Part shown: positions 41,617-50,525 of the stretch, in pieces
How the letters are laid out: each line of letters starts with the position of its first letter
Numbering within the stretch: the stretch's first letter is position 1
Origin: Acinetobacter qingfengensis
Lineage (GTDB): Bacteria > Pseudomonadota > Gammaproteobacteria > Pseudomonadales > Moraxellaceae
Length of the DNA: 64,000 nucleotides
Assembly: GCF_008693185.1 (NCBI RefSeq)
Contig: NZ_VXKN01000011.1
Location: 1 to 64,000, forward strand
Direction of reading: 5' to 3'
Translations under genes and position numbers: made by a program
The notes under the pieces: generated by a model
Databases searched by the model: none
What the model was told of the DNA's origin: nothing
What the model saw: the letters and a program-made list of their open reading frames with translations, nothing else

Positions 41617-41991
41617 TTATAAACCTGCTTCATACTCAGTATTACTTAATAGATGTTCTACATCAGCAATATTATGAGGCTTAATTTTGTAAATCCAACC
41701 TTTTCCATACGGATCTTCGTTGATGGTTTCAGGATCATCTTCAAGTGAAGTATTTACTTCAACCACAATACCAGAAATAGGGGCGTGTATATCAGATGCG
41801 GTTTTTACTGACTCGACAATCCCTGCTTGTTCGGTTGCTATTACTTCTTGACCTACCTCGGGGGCTTCTACATAAACCAAATCACCTAAAGCATCTTGTG
41901 CATGATCACTGATCCCAGTAATAATAAGATCTCCTTCTACGCGAACCCACTCATGGGTAGATGCATAACGAATGTCACTTGGATGGTTCAT
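41617..41991 (-). CDS. gcvH: Glycine cleavage system H protein
   Basis: GcvH carries the aminomethyl group between the P, T and L proteins on a lipoyl-lysine. The 124 residues include YTHEWVR-like [12 protein letters not shown], the lipoylation site [19 protein letters not shown] (Lys in SVK), and [19 protein letters not shown]. No gcvP or gcvT lies in the window, so the gene is separate from its partners. It is read towards copB and is followed by the shared terminator. Confidence 0.96.
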   Translation of the reverse strand: MNHPSDIRYASTHEWVRVEGDLIITGISDHAQDALGDLVYVEAPEVGQEVIATEQAGIVESVKTASDIHAPISGIVVEVNTSLEDDPETINEDPYGKGWIYKIKPHNIADVEHLLSNTEYEAGL

Positions 41992-42228
41992 GGCTATACC
42001 TTGGCTTTATCTGATTGATTAAATATATGCTTTTATACAACGGCACGTATAAAAAACAAAGTTTTTTAATTCAGCTTAATTACATTTTTATAGATTTATT
42101 TGAATAAGTTATTAAAATTTGAACATTTTCTTGCTCATCAATAAAATTGTTCATTCAATATGCATTTAAAGTCTATGTGATAAAAATTGCTTGAGTAATT
42201 CTAAAAAGCTTTGTATTCTTGCGCTCAT

Positions 42229-42318
42229 GGAAGCGTGGCAGAGCGGTTTAATGCACCGGTCTTGAAAACCGACGAGGGTGTGAGTCCTCCGTGAGTTCGA
42301 ATCTCACCGCTTCCGCCA
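42229..42318 (+). tRNA. tRNA-Ser (TGA)
   Basis: A 90-base gene with encoded CCA. The acceptor stem GGAAGCG pairs with CGCTTCC, the anticodon loop is TCTTGAAAA with anticodon TGA, and the long class II variable arm (GAGGGTGTGAGTCCTC) and T arm (GAGTTCGAATCTC) are intact. The last 14 bases are the left part of the island's direct repeat, so the gene stays whole after integration. Confidence 0.97.
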
Positions 42319-42324
42319 AATATC
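42305..42324 (+). repeat. attL: 20-base direct repeat (tRNA-Ser 3' end)
   Basis: CACCGCTTCCGCCAAATATC. It is identical to 62,141-62,160. Confidence 0.9.
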
Positions 42325-42329
42325 TAAAT

Positions 42330-42362
42330 AAGCCCTTGTTTTTACAAGGGCTTATTTTTTAT
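42330..42362 (+). terminator. Terminator of tRNA-Ser
   Basis: AAGCCCTTGT pairs with ACAAGGGCTT around TTTT, then ATTTTTT. It lies inside the island's left edge. Confidence 0.85.
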
Positions 42363-42371
42363 CTGCGCTTT

Positions 42372-42397
42372 TGTCCCACATTGTAACCCACATAAAA
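42372..42397. repeat. Probable integrase arm-type site or integrase 5' relic, left
   Basis: TGTCCCACATTGTAACCCAC continues as ATAAAA and closely matches 62,001-62,022 beside the integrase start. CCCACAT occurs twice in each copy. Paired copies in both att regions suit arm-type integrase-binding sites. In the right copy the same bases encode the first codons of a possible longer integrase (MWVLMWDN), so a relic of an older integrase start is also possible. Confidence 0.5.
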
Positions 42398-42729
42398 CTT
42401 TTGATTGAATCAATATAAATAAGATGTATTCGGACGAATTTGGACAGTAGTGGTTTATTTCAAGTTTTATTTTATGGGAAATTTAAACTCCTAAATCGTA
42501 CTAATGTTTTAAATCTTATACTATCAAGTTGATCATTTCTGATTTTTTAAAGACACCCTGTTTACGGATTAAGTTTTAAATTGATCAAAGCAATAACGCA
42601 CTCAGCTATCTAGGATATTCCCATGTGGTGTGTATCAATAGATAGGTAGTTGTTCATCGTTTGCATAATTCAACTTACATAGCCGTTGTTTTAAGCATCC
42701 TCTTAATTCGGCCTTAGCAAGGAGATAAT
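42398..42729. other. Left edge of the island, no gene
   Basis: About 330 AT-rich bases between the att region and the first cargo gene. They hold the promoter and AAGGAGATAA ribosome-binding site of the VOC gene at the right end. Confidence 0.4.
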
Positions 42730-43155
42730 ATGAGTACTCAATTACATCGAGGACGGTTGATTGATCACATTCAACTGGTGGTTCGTGATCTTAAAGCAAG
42801 TCAGGAATTTTATACAGCAGTGTTGACTGTATTAGATATTCCCATTATTACCACTACGGACGATTATTTTTGGGCAGATGAATTGGTGGTATCTTCATTA
42901 GATAGCCCAGCAGCACAAGGTATGCTTACAGGTCGTCATCATTTAGCATTTCAGGCGAAAGATCGAAAGACGGTGAATGCTTTCTATCTTGCAGCACTGG
43001 CGCATGGTGGTCAAAGTAATGGTGAGCCTGCTGAACGATCTTACCATTCAGGCTATTATGCTGCCTTTGTTATTGACCCAGATGGGAATAATATTGAAGT
43101 TGTATATCATGGAGAAGCACAACGTAGTGCTTCATCCGTCGTCATTGATTTTTAG
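42730..43155 (+). CDS. VOC (glyoxalase/dioxygenase fold) family protein
   Basis: The 141-residue protein has the paired beta-alpha-beta-beta-beta units of VOC proteins: RLIDHIQLVVRDLKASQEFY (metal His in HIQLVV), HHLAFQAKDRKTVNAFYLAA with a second His, and YYAAFVIDPDGNNIEVVYHG with the terminal Glu. The three-ligand pattern suggests a metal-dependent lyase or dioxygenase on an unknown small molecule. It is a single gene with its own RBS and terminator, and the first cargo gene of the island. Confidence 0.85.
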   Translation: MSTQLHRGRLIDHIQLVVRDLKASQEFYTAVLTVLDIPIITTTDDYFWADELVVSSLDSPAAQGMLTGRHHLAFQAKDRKTVNAFYLAALAHGGQSNGEPAERSYHSGYYAAFVIDPDGNNIEVVYHGEAQRSASSVVIDF

Positions 43156-43216
43156 AGGCGTATGTTTAAAGTTCAAATTTCCTCTAATCATATTTGAATC
43201 GTTATTTAAATTTCTT

Positions 43217-43244
43217 AATCCGCCAATCAAGGCGGATTTTTTTA
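43217..43244 (+). terminator. Terminator of the VOC gene
   Basis: AATCCGCC pairs with GGCGGATT around AATCAA, followed by TTTTT. Confidence 0.9.
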
Positions 43245-43554
43245 TGCATATTTGTCTCTCATTTTTAAGAAAAATATAAGGAATAGATATGCATAAATAT
43301 ACGGATTTAGATTATAAAATAACTGAATTTATCAATTGTAATATACGGAATATTAGTATTGTTTATTTTGTTTTTAAATCAATCTAAGGTATATACTGTA
43401 GTACTTTGATAAATTATATTCAATTTTATACAGATTTCCATCTATCTATGTATATTTACAATTTCAATGATAAGGTGCCCCAGTTTTAGCTCGACTATTC
43501 CTGTGGTGAAATGATTGGTTTCTAGCTTTAAGTGATATGTGAGGAGAGTGGGTT
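43245..43554. other. Intergenic, promoter region of the 878-aa gene
   Basis: About 310 bases. A 32-codon frame (43,289-43,387) with AAGGAA upstream is visible, but nothing else supports it. GAGGAG at 43,541-43,546 is the ribosome-binding site of the next gene. Confidence 0.4.
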
Positions 43555-46191
43555 GTGGAGGAATTAGAGCAGCAGGATAAGCTTAATCAAAATGCAAGCA
43601 ATCTCTTAACGTATGTTGGTGATGAGGAGGTTTTTAAGTTCTTAAAAAAAGTCAGGTATGATCGAAAGTTTTCAGTATGGCGAGAACATTTAGGCAAGGA
43701 AGACGCTCATGGTATTTTTTTTGAAACTATTGTGATGTTGGAGAACTTACAACGAAGTATTCGGGGTATTTTTAACAAAGCCAAGCCCACAAAGGATGAA
43801 TATATAGATGCTATTAAACATCAAGATCAATCTACAATTCAGTCCATACTTGAGTTCTTTGAATCATTACGTCTAAATAATGTCTTGCTTGAGTATGCCA
43901 GCAACCATAGTTTTAGTGGATTGGTCATTAGTTTTTTGCAATATTTGCAATTTCATCAAGATGCGCCATTTAATAAGGCGGGTGATGCATGGACACAAGA
44001 GACTTTTCCAGTTGATGCTGCTTTTGACTGCATTGAACAATATGAAGTCTTCTTAACAAAACAGGGTCTGGAACAAAATATTACGACTGTAAATAAAAAC
44101 AAGCATTCGTATACGTCTACGCTAAATAGCTCTAAAGCTAGAATTAATCGGCAATACACTGAGATTTTAAGCAATTATCAAGAAGCCTTGGAGGCCTTTC
44201 AAGAGATCGAAGAAAATAAGAAACTTAAAAAAGTTTATATACTTTACCTCAGTGTTGATTTCAATCTTTTAGATCGTGATAAGGATTGGTCAAGATCATT
44301 CATGAATATTCATTTAACCCCTATATTTCGAAGTTTAGAAGGCTACATTCGGAATACGTCTGATGTGTTGATGTACTTTATCGACTATGACTACCGTATG
44401 AGTAATGTCATGGTCATGGATATGATCATAGTCTTGGAATATTCCCAAAATTTACAATTACCACAATTGTTTGAGACTATTCAGCAGGTGATTGAAATAT
44501 CTATTGGCACAGCACCTATTGAAGTTTATGTTCGAAATTTAAATGATGCAATAAAACGAAAATTTAAGGATAAGTCGGCTGTAGGCATATTGAACTTATC
44601 TAAGAAAGCCCTACATGATTTTAAATACTGGCTACTAAATTGCTTTTACTATAAAGACTTAATGATTAGTGAAAATTTTAGCCATGATTTTTATAGAAAT
44701 AAGTTAGTGGATAGTAAGGCTGGGACTAGACTTTATGCTAAAAAATTAGATAAAAATTTAGTAAAACAAAAACAGTCAAAGCATGAAATTCAAACAGATA
44801 AAACTCTGTATCAAGAAGTGCGAAATTTATCAATACCCGTATTGCCTGAGGCTTCACAGTACTTTAAAGAAAGTGATGTGATCGCTATCTTAAAAGACAA
44901 GCCTATTTGGCATGACAGAGAATTACCATCATCCATACAAACACAGTTACAGGATCTACGTAAGTTGTATGCTGAGCAAAAAGAACAATATGGCTGGTCA
45001 TTAGAGCAGGTAGATGCCCTAAATAAAATTGAATTGTTGATGCAGATGTTGAGGTACTATCGTCTGTTGACTGATATCTCCATAGAGCATCTCAATGCAG
45101 TATCAACTAAACCGATGACCCATTTAAGTCTAGTTGAAAAACAATATCTTGATGTTGCTAATTGGATTGAATGCCTAGTAGCTGCTCAAAAAGAGGGGGG
45201 TAATGGTGCTCTCGATATGGATTTTGTAGAGCAGTACCATCAACAGTTAAGTTGGCGCATTACCGCTTTTATTCAATTTTGGAAAGATCATCATAGTATT
45301 GCTCCATCAGATCGCCTTACCCAAATGATAAATTTATCTTTAAAAGATACTTTTTCTGGTATTTGCAGGCATTTAAAAGAACTACATGTTGTCGCCAATA
45401 CAGCAGATATTATTAAGCAGGAGAAGCAGATCATATTAAATGTGCTCAAGAATAAAGAGTCGGGAACACGCTATTTACGGCAAAGCTTAAAGAAAGATGT
45501 CTGGTTATGTCGATTTCAGCTTTGGTATGATTTTACAGTATATGATGGCTCTACTGATGTTCTATCAGATTCTGTTGATCGGTATAAAGCCTTCTCATTA
45601 TTGTTGTCTGATTTCCTTAAAAATATTCAGCGTTCGCCGAGGAGGGTTGGAGGGCATTTAGTTGGATATATCGGTAGTTATATTAGCTTGGATAAACCCA
45701 AAGTTGATCTGGTCTTTATCTTTAGACATGAAGAAGAGTCACTTGATATTATTGATCATCAGGAAGAGCGTGTCTTGCCAATTGCGCAGTATTGGGAAGG
45801 CTACATTCAAATGAAAGAAAAGATTTTGCAAAAAAATGTTTCTAAGAAAAATAACCCAACATCTCGTACAACCAAGCCAGACTCTTTACAGCAGTATTTG
45901 CAATATTTAAAACACGGTCGGTTGCGTAGTCAGATACGGCCTGTAATGGCAAGACTGCATGAACTCAATCATGAACGATTTACTATTTATCATAGCAGCA
46001 CTGAATTAAAACCAGTTTTTATTAAGAATGTTGCGGATCACTATGCTGCTTATACATTTTTGCTGAGTAATGAATCACTGTATCAAAAACTATCTAACAA
46101 TGTTTTTTTAAAAGGTCGAGCAGAGTATCAACCGCGCCAGAAAAATACTCTGTCTGTTACTCATGTAGTCAGTGTTCCCGATGACGAATAG
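43555..46191 (+). CDS. Large protein of unknown function, 878 aa
   Basis: I do not recognise the family. GTG 43555 follows GAGGAG by 9 bases. The protein is soluble, Leu/Lys/Gln-rich and largely helical. Residues 645-760 form an alpha/beta block (RFQLWYDFTVYDGSTDVLSD, then GGHLVGYIGSYISLDKPKVD, LVFIFRHEE). This is faintly like the strand pattern of Gp2/YagK-type replication proteins, but without the His pair expected of a nickase. A basic region and a Tyr-rich C-terminus follow. It could be a replication or DNA-handling protein of the island. Nothing in it resembles a protease, ATPase or nuclease that I can point to. Confidence 0.75.
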   Translation: MEELEQQDKLNQNASNLLTYVGDEEVFKFLKKVRYDRKFSVWREHLGKEDAHGIFFETIVMLENLQRSIRGIFNKAKPTKDEYIDAIKHQDQSTIQSILEFFESLRLNNVLLEYASNHSFSGLVISFLQYLQFHQDAPFNKAGDAWTQETFPVDAAFDCIEQYEVFLTKQGLEQNITTVNKNKHSYTSTLNSSKARINRQYTEILSNYQEALEAFQEIEENKKLKKVYILYLSVDFNLLDRDKDWSRSFMNIHLTPIFRSLEGYIRNTSDVLMYFIDYDYRMSNVMVMDMIIVLEYSQNLQLPQLFETIQQVIEISIGTAPIEVYVRNLNDAIKRKFKDKSAVGILNLSKKALHDFKYWLLNCFYYKDLMISENFSHDFYRNKLVDSKAGTRLYAKKLDKNLVKQKQSKHEIQTDKTLYQEVRNLSIPVLPEASQYFKESDVIAILKDKPIWHDRELPSSIQTQLQDLRKLYAEQKEQYGWSLEQVDALNKIELLMQMLRYYRLLTDISIEHLNAVSTKPMTHLSLVEKQYLDVANWIECLVAAQKEGGNGALDMDFVEQYHQQLSWRITAFIQFWKDHHSIAPSDRLTQMINLSLKDTFSGICRHLKELHVVANTADIIKQEKQIILNVLKNKESGTRYLRQSLKKDVWLCRFQLWYDFTVYDGSTDVLSDSVDRYKAFSLLLSDFLKNIQRSPRRVGGHLVGYIGSYISLDKPKVDLVFIFRHEEESLDIIDHQEERVLPIAQYWEGYIQMKEKILQKNVSKKNNPTSRTTKPDSLQQYLQYLKHGRLRSQIRPVMARLHELNHERFTIYHSSTELKPVFIKNVADHYAAYTFLLSNESLYQKLSNNVFLKGRAEYQPRQKNTLSVTHVVSVPDDE

Positions 46192-46783
46192 TTTGCAACT
46201 TTAGATGTTATTGAAGGCAAGGCCTTAGCTTCAAAACATGAGGCTTATCTGTAGAACAATAAATAAGTACAGACTAGGTTGATGTAGATATCATTGGATG
46301 GTCGTTTTTGAAATAGCCAAGACTTGGTCGGATTTTTAATTCATTGAATGACCGTAACTTTGGTTTGTATTGTCGTTGTGTTCGTAAAATAATAATAATC
46401 TCATTGGATACTTTAAAAGCCTTATAGTATAAGGCTTTGATGCTCTCTCTCATACAATCTTTATTATCGCAATGGTCTTAGTAGGTTGCTAGGATTTAAA
46501 TTTAATTAATATTAATAATAACTCTATCTAATTAACCATATCTATAACAAATCAATGATTTATCAATCTAGATCTACTCAGTACATGTTAAAAAATCATC
46601 TTAGTAAAAAAATCTATAAATCATACGAGTGTACACCTATGGATAATTCATCTTTCAGAATATTCAAACTAGAAAATCTCATGATTGAATGGACAGAATA
46701 ACTATCACCAGTATCACGCTAGCTTGAGGCAATAAATTACAGATTCATCTCTCTTATGGTTTTAACCCATAGGAGATACAGAC
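46192..46783. other. Non-coding region with an 11-bp inverted repeat
   Basis: Almost 590 bases without a gene. 46,416-46,438 is a near-perfect palindrome (AAAGCCTTATA, centre G, TATAAGGCTTT) that could be an operator or a terminator without T tail. The stretch before 46,784 contains TAGGAGATAC, the RBS of the next gene. Confidence 0.45.
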
Positions 46784-47545
46784 ATGAACCATAATGAAAC
46801 ACTGATTGAAATTGAAGATTTGATGCTGAATATTTGTTCAGGAAAATATCACTGGAAAGAAGTTCATTTCTTACTTGAAGATTACCTACAGCTTGCTCAT
46901 GATATTTATGATCCTGAAACTGAATATTCACCGATGCTACAAGGTTACTTTGACTTGATGTCGATTCATCGTTCATCAAGGTTGGTTCATAGAACAAAGT
47001 CTAATCCTCGGTTACAGGGACAGGCAAACAATACAGGTACGGTTAAAGTGCCACACAGTACCAAATTCGATGCCGAAGCGGTGAAACAGCAACTGGGTAT
47101 TTCAGTACAGGCATGGGATGAACACATGTACCAGATGAAACAACTGAGCCAGCGCAAAGTCTCGCAGGGGGAAGCCGTAGCCTATTTCGATGCCGTATTC
47201 AACAATAGCAATATGAGCATCCTTGATCAGGAGGAAAATATCATTCAGTTTTATCGGGATGTGGCGGATAAAGCCAAACTGGATGGCAGTAATACTAGTC
47301 CTAAATCCGAACCCAATGGCAAAGCCATGTCCAAAGTGATGCAGATGTTTAATGGTCAGGGACGCGGTGCAGAACTGAGTTCAGCGAAGAATACCGCTTA
47401 TGGTTTACTGTGTTCCATGACGGAATACATCGACCATGAACGCAGAGCCATGAGTCGTGACCATCGACTGGATTCAGCATGGTTTGGGGCTGGTGCCAAT
47501 CTCAAACAGCGCAGTGTACAACAGGCACTTCAGTTTATTGCCTAA
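46784..47545 (+). CDS. DUF932-like protein, shortened and possibly chimeric
   Basis: Residues about 75-253 match the C-terminal two thirds of DUF932 (phage/plasmid-like) proteins: SNPRLQGQ, KVPHSTKFDAEAVKQQLGIS, TAYGLLCSMTEYIDHERR and DHRLDSAWFGAGANLKQRS. Typical members exceed 300 residues. Here the N-terminal 70 (NETLIEIEDLMLNICSGKYH onward) look unrelated, and codon use shifts near 46,990. A deletion or fusion may have replaced the real N-terminus. DUF932 genes travel with YqaJ and RDF-like genes on integrative elements, as here. The function is not established. Confidence 0.75.
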   Translation: MNHNETLIEIEDLMLNICSGKYHWKEVHFLLEDYLQLAHDIYDPETEYSPMLQGYFDLMSIHRSSRLVHRTKSNPRLQGQANNTGTVKVPHSTKFDAEAVKQQLGISVQAWDEHMYQMKQLSQRKVSQGEAVAYFDAVFNNSNMSILDQEENIIQFYRDVADKAKLDGSNTSPKSEPNGKAMSKVMQMFNGQGRGAELSSAKNTAYGLLCSMTEYIDHERRAMSRDHRLDSAWFGAGANLKQRSVQQALQFIA

Positions 47546-47596
47546 GTACGATTTAACATCAATTTAAATTGTTATTGACAGGTGATTCCTTGTTTT

Positions 47597-47624
47597 GCCA
47601 CATCACCCCCGATGTGGCTTTTTT
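47597..47624 (+). terminator. Terminator after the DUF932-like gene
   Basis: GCCACATC pairs with GATGTGGC around ACCCCC, followed by TTTTTT. Confidence 0.9.
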
Positions 47625-47663
47625 ATGCCGACATTTTAATTTTTTACAGAATTGGAGTATTTC

Positions 47664-48785
47664 ATGAATAGCACATCTACTACTTTAGCATCCAGCACCC
47701 ATTTATCATCAGTGATTCCTACAAGTTCTGTTTCTGCTTTAAATCCATCATCTATTAACCAAACTTCCATCAAGCAGCAATATCCATCTCGTCAATCTTT
47801 ATCCAACAGAGCCAAACGCTTGATTAATACAAAATCAATGTCCAGAGAGGACTGGTTAACGATACGTCAACAAGGCATTGGCAGTAGTGATGCTGCCGCA
47901 GCCTGTGGACTCAATCCGCATCAGTCAATGCTGGAACTGTGGATGCTAAAAACAGGACGCATGCCAAGTCCAGCCCAGCAACCGACAGAGCATCGTTATT
48001 CTCCTTTATATTGGGGACAACAACTGGAACCTTTGATTGCCAAATACTATCAGCACAAGACAGGTCATAAAGTCCGAAAAGTCAATGCAGTATTACAACA
48101 TGCCGATATCGACAAAGCCTTTATGCTGGCTAATCTGGATTATGCCGTAGTGGGATGTGATGATGTACAAGTCTTGGAATGTAAATCCATCGGTGAATGG
48201 GGCATTAAACACTGGAAAGAAGGTGTGCCGTTATATGTCTTGATACAGGTACAACATCAATTGGCCGTGACAGGCAAACAGGCAGCACATATCTGTGCCT
48301 TGTTCTGTGGACATGAAGCCAGAATCTTTAAGGTAGAACGCAATGACATTGTGATCCAGCGTTTAATTGCCAGTGAACGCATCTTCTGGGATTGTGTGGA
48401 ACGGGATATTCCACCGAGTGTCGATGCCAGTGAATCTGCGGCCAAAGCTTTACAGCTTTTATATCCTGAACATGTCCCACTAGAAACCGTTGATTTTAGT
48501 ACGTTAGAGGGTGTAGACCAGTTATTTAGTGATTTACTGTTGGAAGAGCAGCAACTGGCACAGCATCAGACCAAGTATGATTATCTCAAGCATCGTATTC
48601 AATCCTTGATGAAAGATGCTGAACGAGCCGTCTTTAGCAAAGGCAGTGTGACATGGAAAAAATCCAAAGACAGTATCGTATTGGATCATAAGCAGTTACT
48701 GAAACAACAGCCTGAACTACTGCAACAGTATCCACAAACCCGACACGGCAGTCGACGTTTTAATGTCTATCCTGCAAAAGCGTAA
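47664..48785 (+). CDS. YqaJ-family viral recombinase / exonuclease
   Basis: This lambda-exonuclease-like PD-(D/E)xK nuclease degrades one DNA strand from ends for single-strand annealing recombination. After a Ser/Thr-rich leader of about 50 residues comes the family signature: WLTIRQQGIGSSDAAAACGL, YWGQQLEPLIAKYYQHKTGH, and the catalytic ANLDYAVV...VLECKSI (Asp, Glu-x-Lys), with LIQVQHQLAVTG. ATG 47664 follows TTGGAGTA; an upstream TTG in frame is less likely. The annealing partner (Bet/RecT) and SSB usually next to it are missing. Confidence 0.9.
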   Translation: MNSTSTTLASSTHLSSVIPTSSVSALNPSSINQTSIKQQYPSRQSLSNRAKRLINTKSMSREDWLTIRQQGIGSSDAAAACGLNPHQSMLELWMLKTGRMPSPAQQPTEHRYSPLYWGQQLEPLIAKYYQHKTGHKVRKVNAVLQHADIDKAFMLANLDYAVVGCDDVQVLECKSIGEWGIKHWKEGVPLYVLIQVQHQLAVTGKQAAHICALFCGHEARIFKVERNDIVIQRLIASERIFWDCVERDIPPSVDASESAAKALQLLYPEHVPLETVDFSTLEGVDQLFSDLLLEEQQLAQHQTKYDYLKHRIQSLMKDAERAVFSKGSVTWKKSKDSIVLDHKQLLKQQPELLQQYPQTRHGSRRFNVYPAKA

Positions 48786-49073
48786 ATCTTCTATCTGCAT
48801 CAATGAAATATTAAACAGATTTTTATCACAGCAAACGTTTACTTATTTATTTCCCAAATTTAAAAAATCTGCAAAACCACCCCATTTGCCCTTCCTTCAA
48901 ATATAAAGAAAGGGCGTTGGCGCAGCTTTGCATTGTTTATGATCGCACAATAATTTCTCCCATGACCTGTGATTGGAAATCGTTTTTTTAGGCTGTTTAA
49001 AAATAGGGTGTAGGGGTAGTGCATTCAATAGATTTGGGGAATCCGTAAATAAATACAATCAAGGACAATCATC
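48786..49073. other. Spacer with a hairpin
   Basis: No gene. 48,888-48,915 folds as GCCCTTCCTT against AAGAAAGGGC (one mismatch). There is no T tail, so it may be an RNA structure rather than a terminator. The right half has a G-rich stretch (AGGGTGTAGGGGTAG, 49,006-49,020). Confidence 0.4.
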
Positions 49074-50018
49074 ATGATTAAAGGTTTAGCCATTACCCCA
49101 CCTGTGTTGGGGCGTATCAGTATCGGTAAAATAGTCGAAAAGAACGGTAAACGACTGCCTGAAAAGGATGACCAGTTTACCATTACCAGTCAGATCCAAA
49201 ATAAGGATGGCTGGGTCAAGCATCCACTGGATGAGCAGCTTAGAGCCAAAGCACAAAATGGCAAACTCAGAACCATTCCCGTCCGCATGATCTTTAATGA
49301 CCCTGAACTCAATCTAAGAGCAGAATATACCTTGTTTGACCGTCAAACAGGACGTCCTGTCTGTGTCGGTAATGGCGAAAGCTGTCAACGCCTCACGCAA
49401 CAGGGCGTAGAACAATTGCCATGTCCATCACCTGATTTATGCCCACTGGCACAAGGAGGGCAATGTAAACCCTATGGCCGATTACATGTCAATCTGGATG
49501 ACAGTGATGAACTGGGTACATTTATTTTTAGAACCACAGGTTATAACAGTATTCGCACACTGGCAGCACGATTGAATTATTACCATGCGGCATCTTGCGG
49601 ACTATTGTCATGTTTACCATTACAACTGACCTTAAGAGGGAAATCCACCACACAAAGTTATCGTACTCCTGTGTATTACGTGGATTTAACCTTACGGGAT
49701 GGCTTGTGTCTTAAAGACGCCATTCACATGGCGAAAGAGGTGGATCAACAAAGTAAGGATGCTGGATTTTATCAGGAGGCTTTGGACTTTATTGCCAAAG
49801 CAGGCTTTAACAATGCTGTATTTGAATTACAGGAGGATGAAGGACTACAGATTGCTGAGGAGTTTTATCCTGAAATGAGTGAACAGGCAAATGATTCATA
49901 TGTAGAAGGGCAGCAGCGACAAAACACGAAAACACAGCATAACAAGGAGCATGCTGAACATAATCCTGTGATGCAGTTAACACAGGGATTACGGCAAAGT
50001 GTCAAGGCAGTGAACTAA
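49074..50018 (+). CDS. Gp3-like recombination-directionality-type zinc protein
   Basis: The 314-residue protein matches the group often labelled hydrolase or metal-binding on integrative elements and related to phage recombination directionality factors (phiC31 gp3-like). Strong points are LAITPPVLGRISIGKIVEKN, LPEKDDQFTITSQIQNKDGW and the Cys cluster CVGNGESCQRL ... CPSPDLCPLAQGGQCKPYGR, which should bind zinc. GTFIFRTTGYNSIRTLAARL is also typical. In phages it turns integrase from insertion to excision, but the integrase here is a tyrosine type, so the partner is uncertain. The tail (about 270-314) is polar. Confidence 0.75.
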   Translation: MIKGLAITPPVLGRISIGKIVEKNGKRLPEKDDQFTITSQIQNKDGWVKHPLDEQLRAKAQNGKLRTIPVRMIFNDPELNLRAEYTLFDRQTGRPVCVGNGESCQRLTQQGVEQLPCPSPDLCPLAQGGQCKPYGRLHVNLDDSDELGTFIFRTTGYNSIRTLAARLNYYHAASCGLLSCLPLQLTLRGKSTTQSYRTPVYYVDLTLRDGLCLKDAIHMAKEVDQQSKDAGFYQEALDFIAKAGFNNAVFELQEDEGLQIAEEFYPEMSEQANDSYVEGQQRQNTKTQHNKEHAEHNPVMQLTQGLRQSVKAVN

Positions 50019-50064
50019 GCCTGAATCACAACTCAAGGTTAAAAAATACAGAACACCGATTTGT

Positions 50065-50086
50065 ATCGAGAGAAACCGCTCTCGAT
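50065..50086. promoter_or_regulatory. 8-bp perfect inverted repeat before alpA
   Basis: ATCGAGAG and CTCTCGAT flank AAACCG, just upstream of the alpA ribosome-binding site. It could be an operator (autoregulation) or an RNA hairpin controlling alpA. Confidence 0.5.
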
Positions 50087-50105
50087 CACATTTCGGAGAA
50101 ATTAC

Positions 50106-50333
50106 ATGAATGCATCCACTGACTATCAATATCGTATCTTTAACATCAAAGCTGTGGTTGAAGTAACCGCTTTGAGCCGTTCCACCATCTATGAACTAAT
50201 TAAACCGACATCGCAATATTACGATGCGAGTTTCCCAAAACCAGTACATTTAACGGAAACACGTATTGGCTGGGTGTCACAGGAAATCTACGACTGGTTA
50301 GAGTTGAAGATTGCACAACGGGAGGACAAATAG
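50106..50333 (+). CDS. AlpA-family small DNA-binding protein
   Basis: The 75-residue protein has a MerR-like winged helix-turn-helix: FNIKAVVEVTALSRSTIYEL (residues 11-30), FPKPVHLTETRIGWVSQEIY. AlpA proteins activate integrase or excisionase expression in P4-like elements. ATG 50106 follows TCGGAGAA; the frame is open 15 codons upstream, but that part covers the 50,065 hairpin. It closes the left gene block and is followed by a terminator and a pdif-like site. Confidence 0.88.
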   Translation: MNASTDYQYRIFNIKAVVEVTALSRSTIYELIKPTSQYYDASFPKPVHLTETRIGWVSQEIYDWLELKIAQREDK

Positions 50334-50358
50334 AGGGAGTAAAATCCCTTTATTTTTT
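50334..50358 (+). terminator. Terminator of alpA
   Basis: AGGGA (50334-50338) pairs with TCCCT (50345-50349), then TTATTTTTT. A similar AGGGAG...CTCCCT hairpin occurs at 63,854-63,869. Confidence 0.65.
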
Positions 50359-50431
50359 GATTTGTACAGAGCATGGAATAGTTGTGTTGTAAATGGTCAG
50401 TATGATGTAGTCAATTGAGCAAAAAATTTTT

Positions 50432-50459
50432 ATTTCGCATAAGATATTTTGTGTTAAAT
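50432..50459 (+). repeat. pdif-like XerC/XerD site, C|D orientation
   Basis: The XerC-type half ATTTCGCATAA (50432-50442), a six-base spacer GATATT, and the XerD-type half TTGTGTTAAAT (50449-50459) have exactly the 28-base layout of dif and of Acinetobacter plasmid pdif sites. It forms the left border of the TIR cassette. Confidence 0.8.
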
Positions 50460-50525
50460 AGATAATTTATTTTTCAAATTTATTATATACTTAGGATAAT
50501 TTAATAAAGATATGGTATTAAACTT

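Noticed and set aside
42367..42393. Leftward MWVTMWDK... frame as a real integrase start
   Set aside because: It stops after about a dozen codons; arm-type repeat or relic explains it better.
43289..43387. 32-codon frame with AAGGAA upstream
   Set aside because: Too short, no family or operon support.
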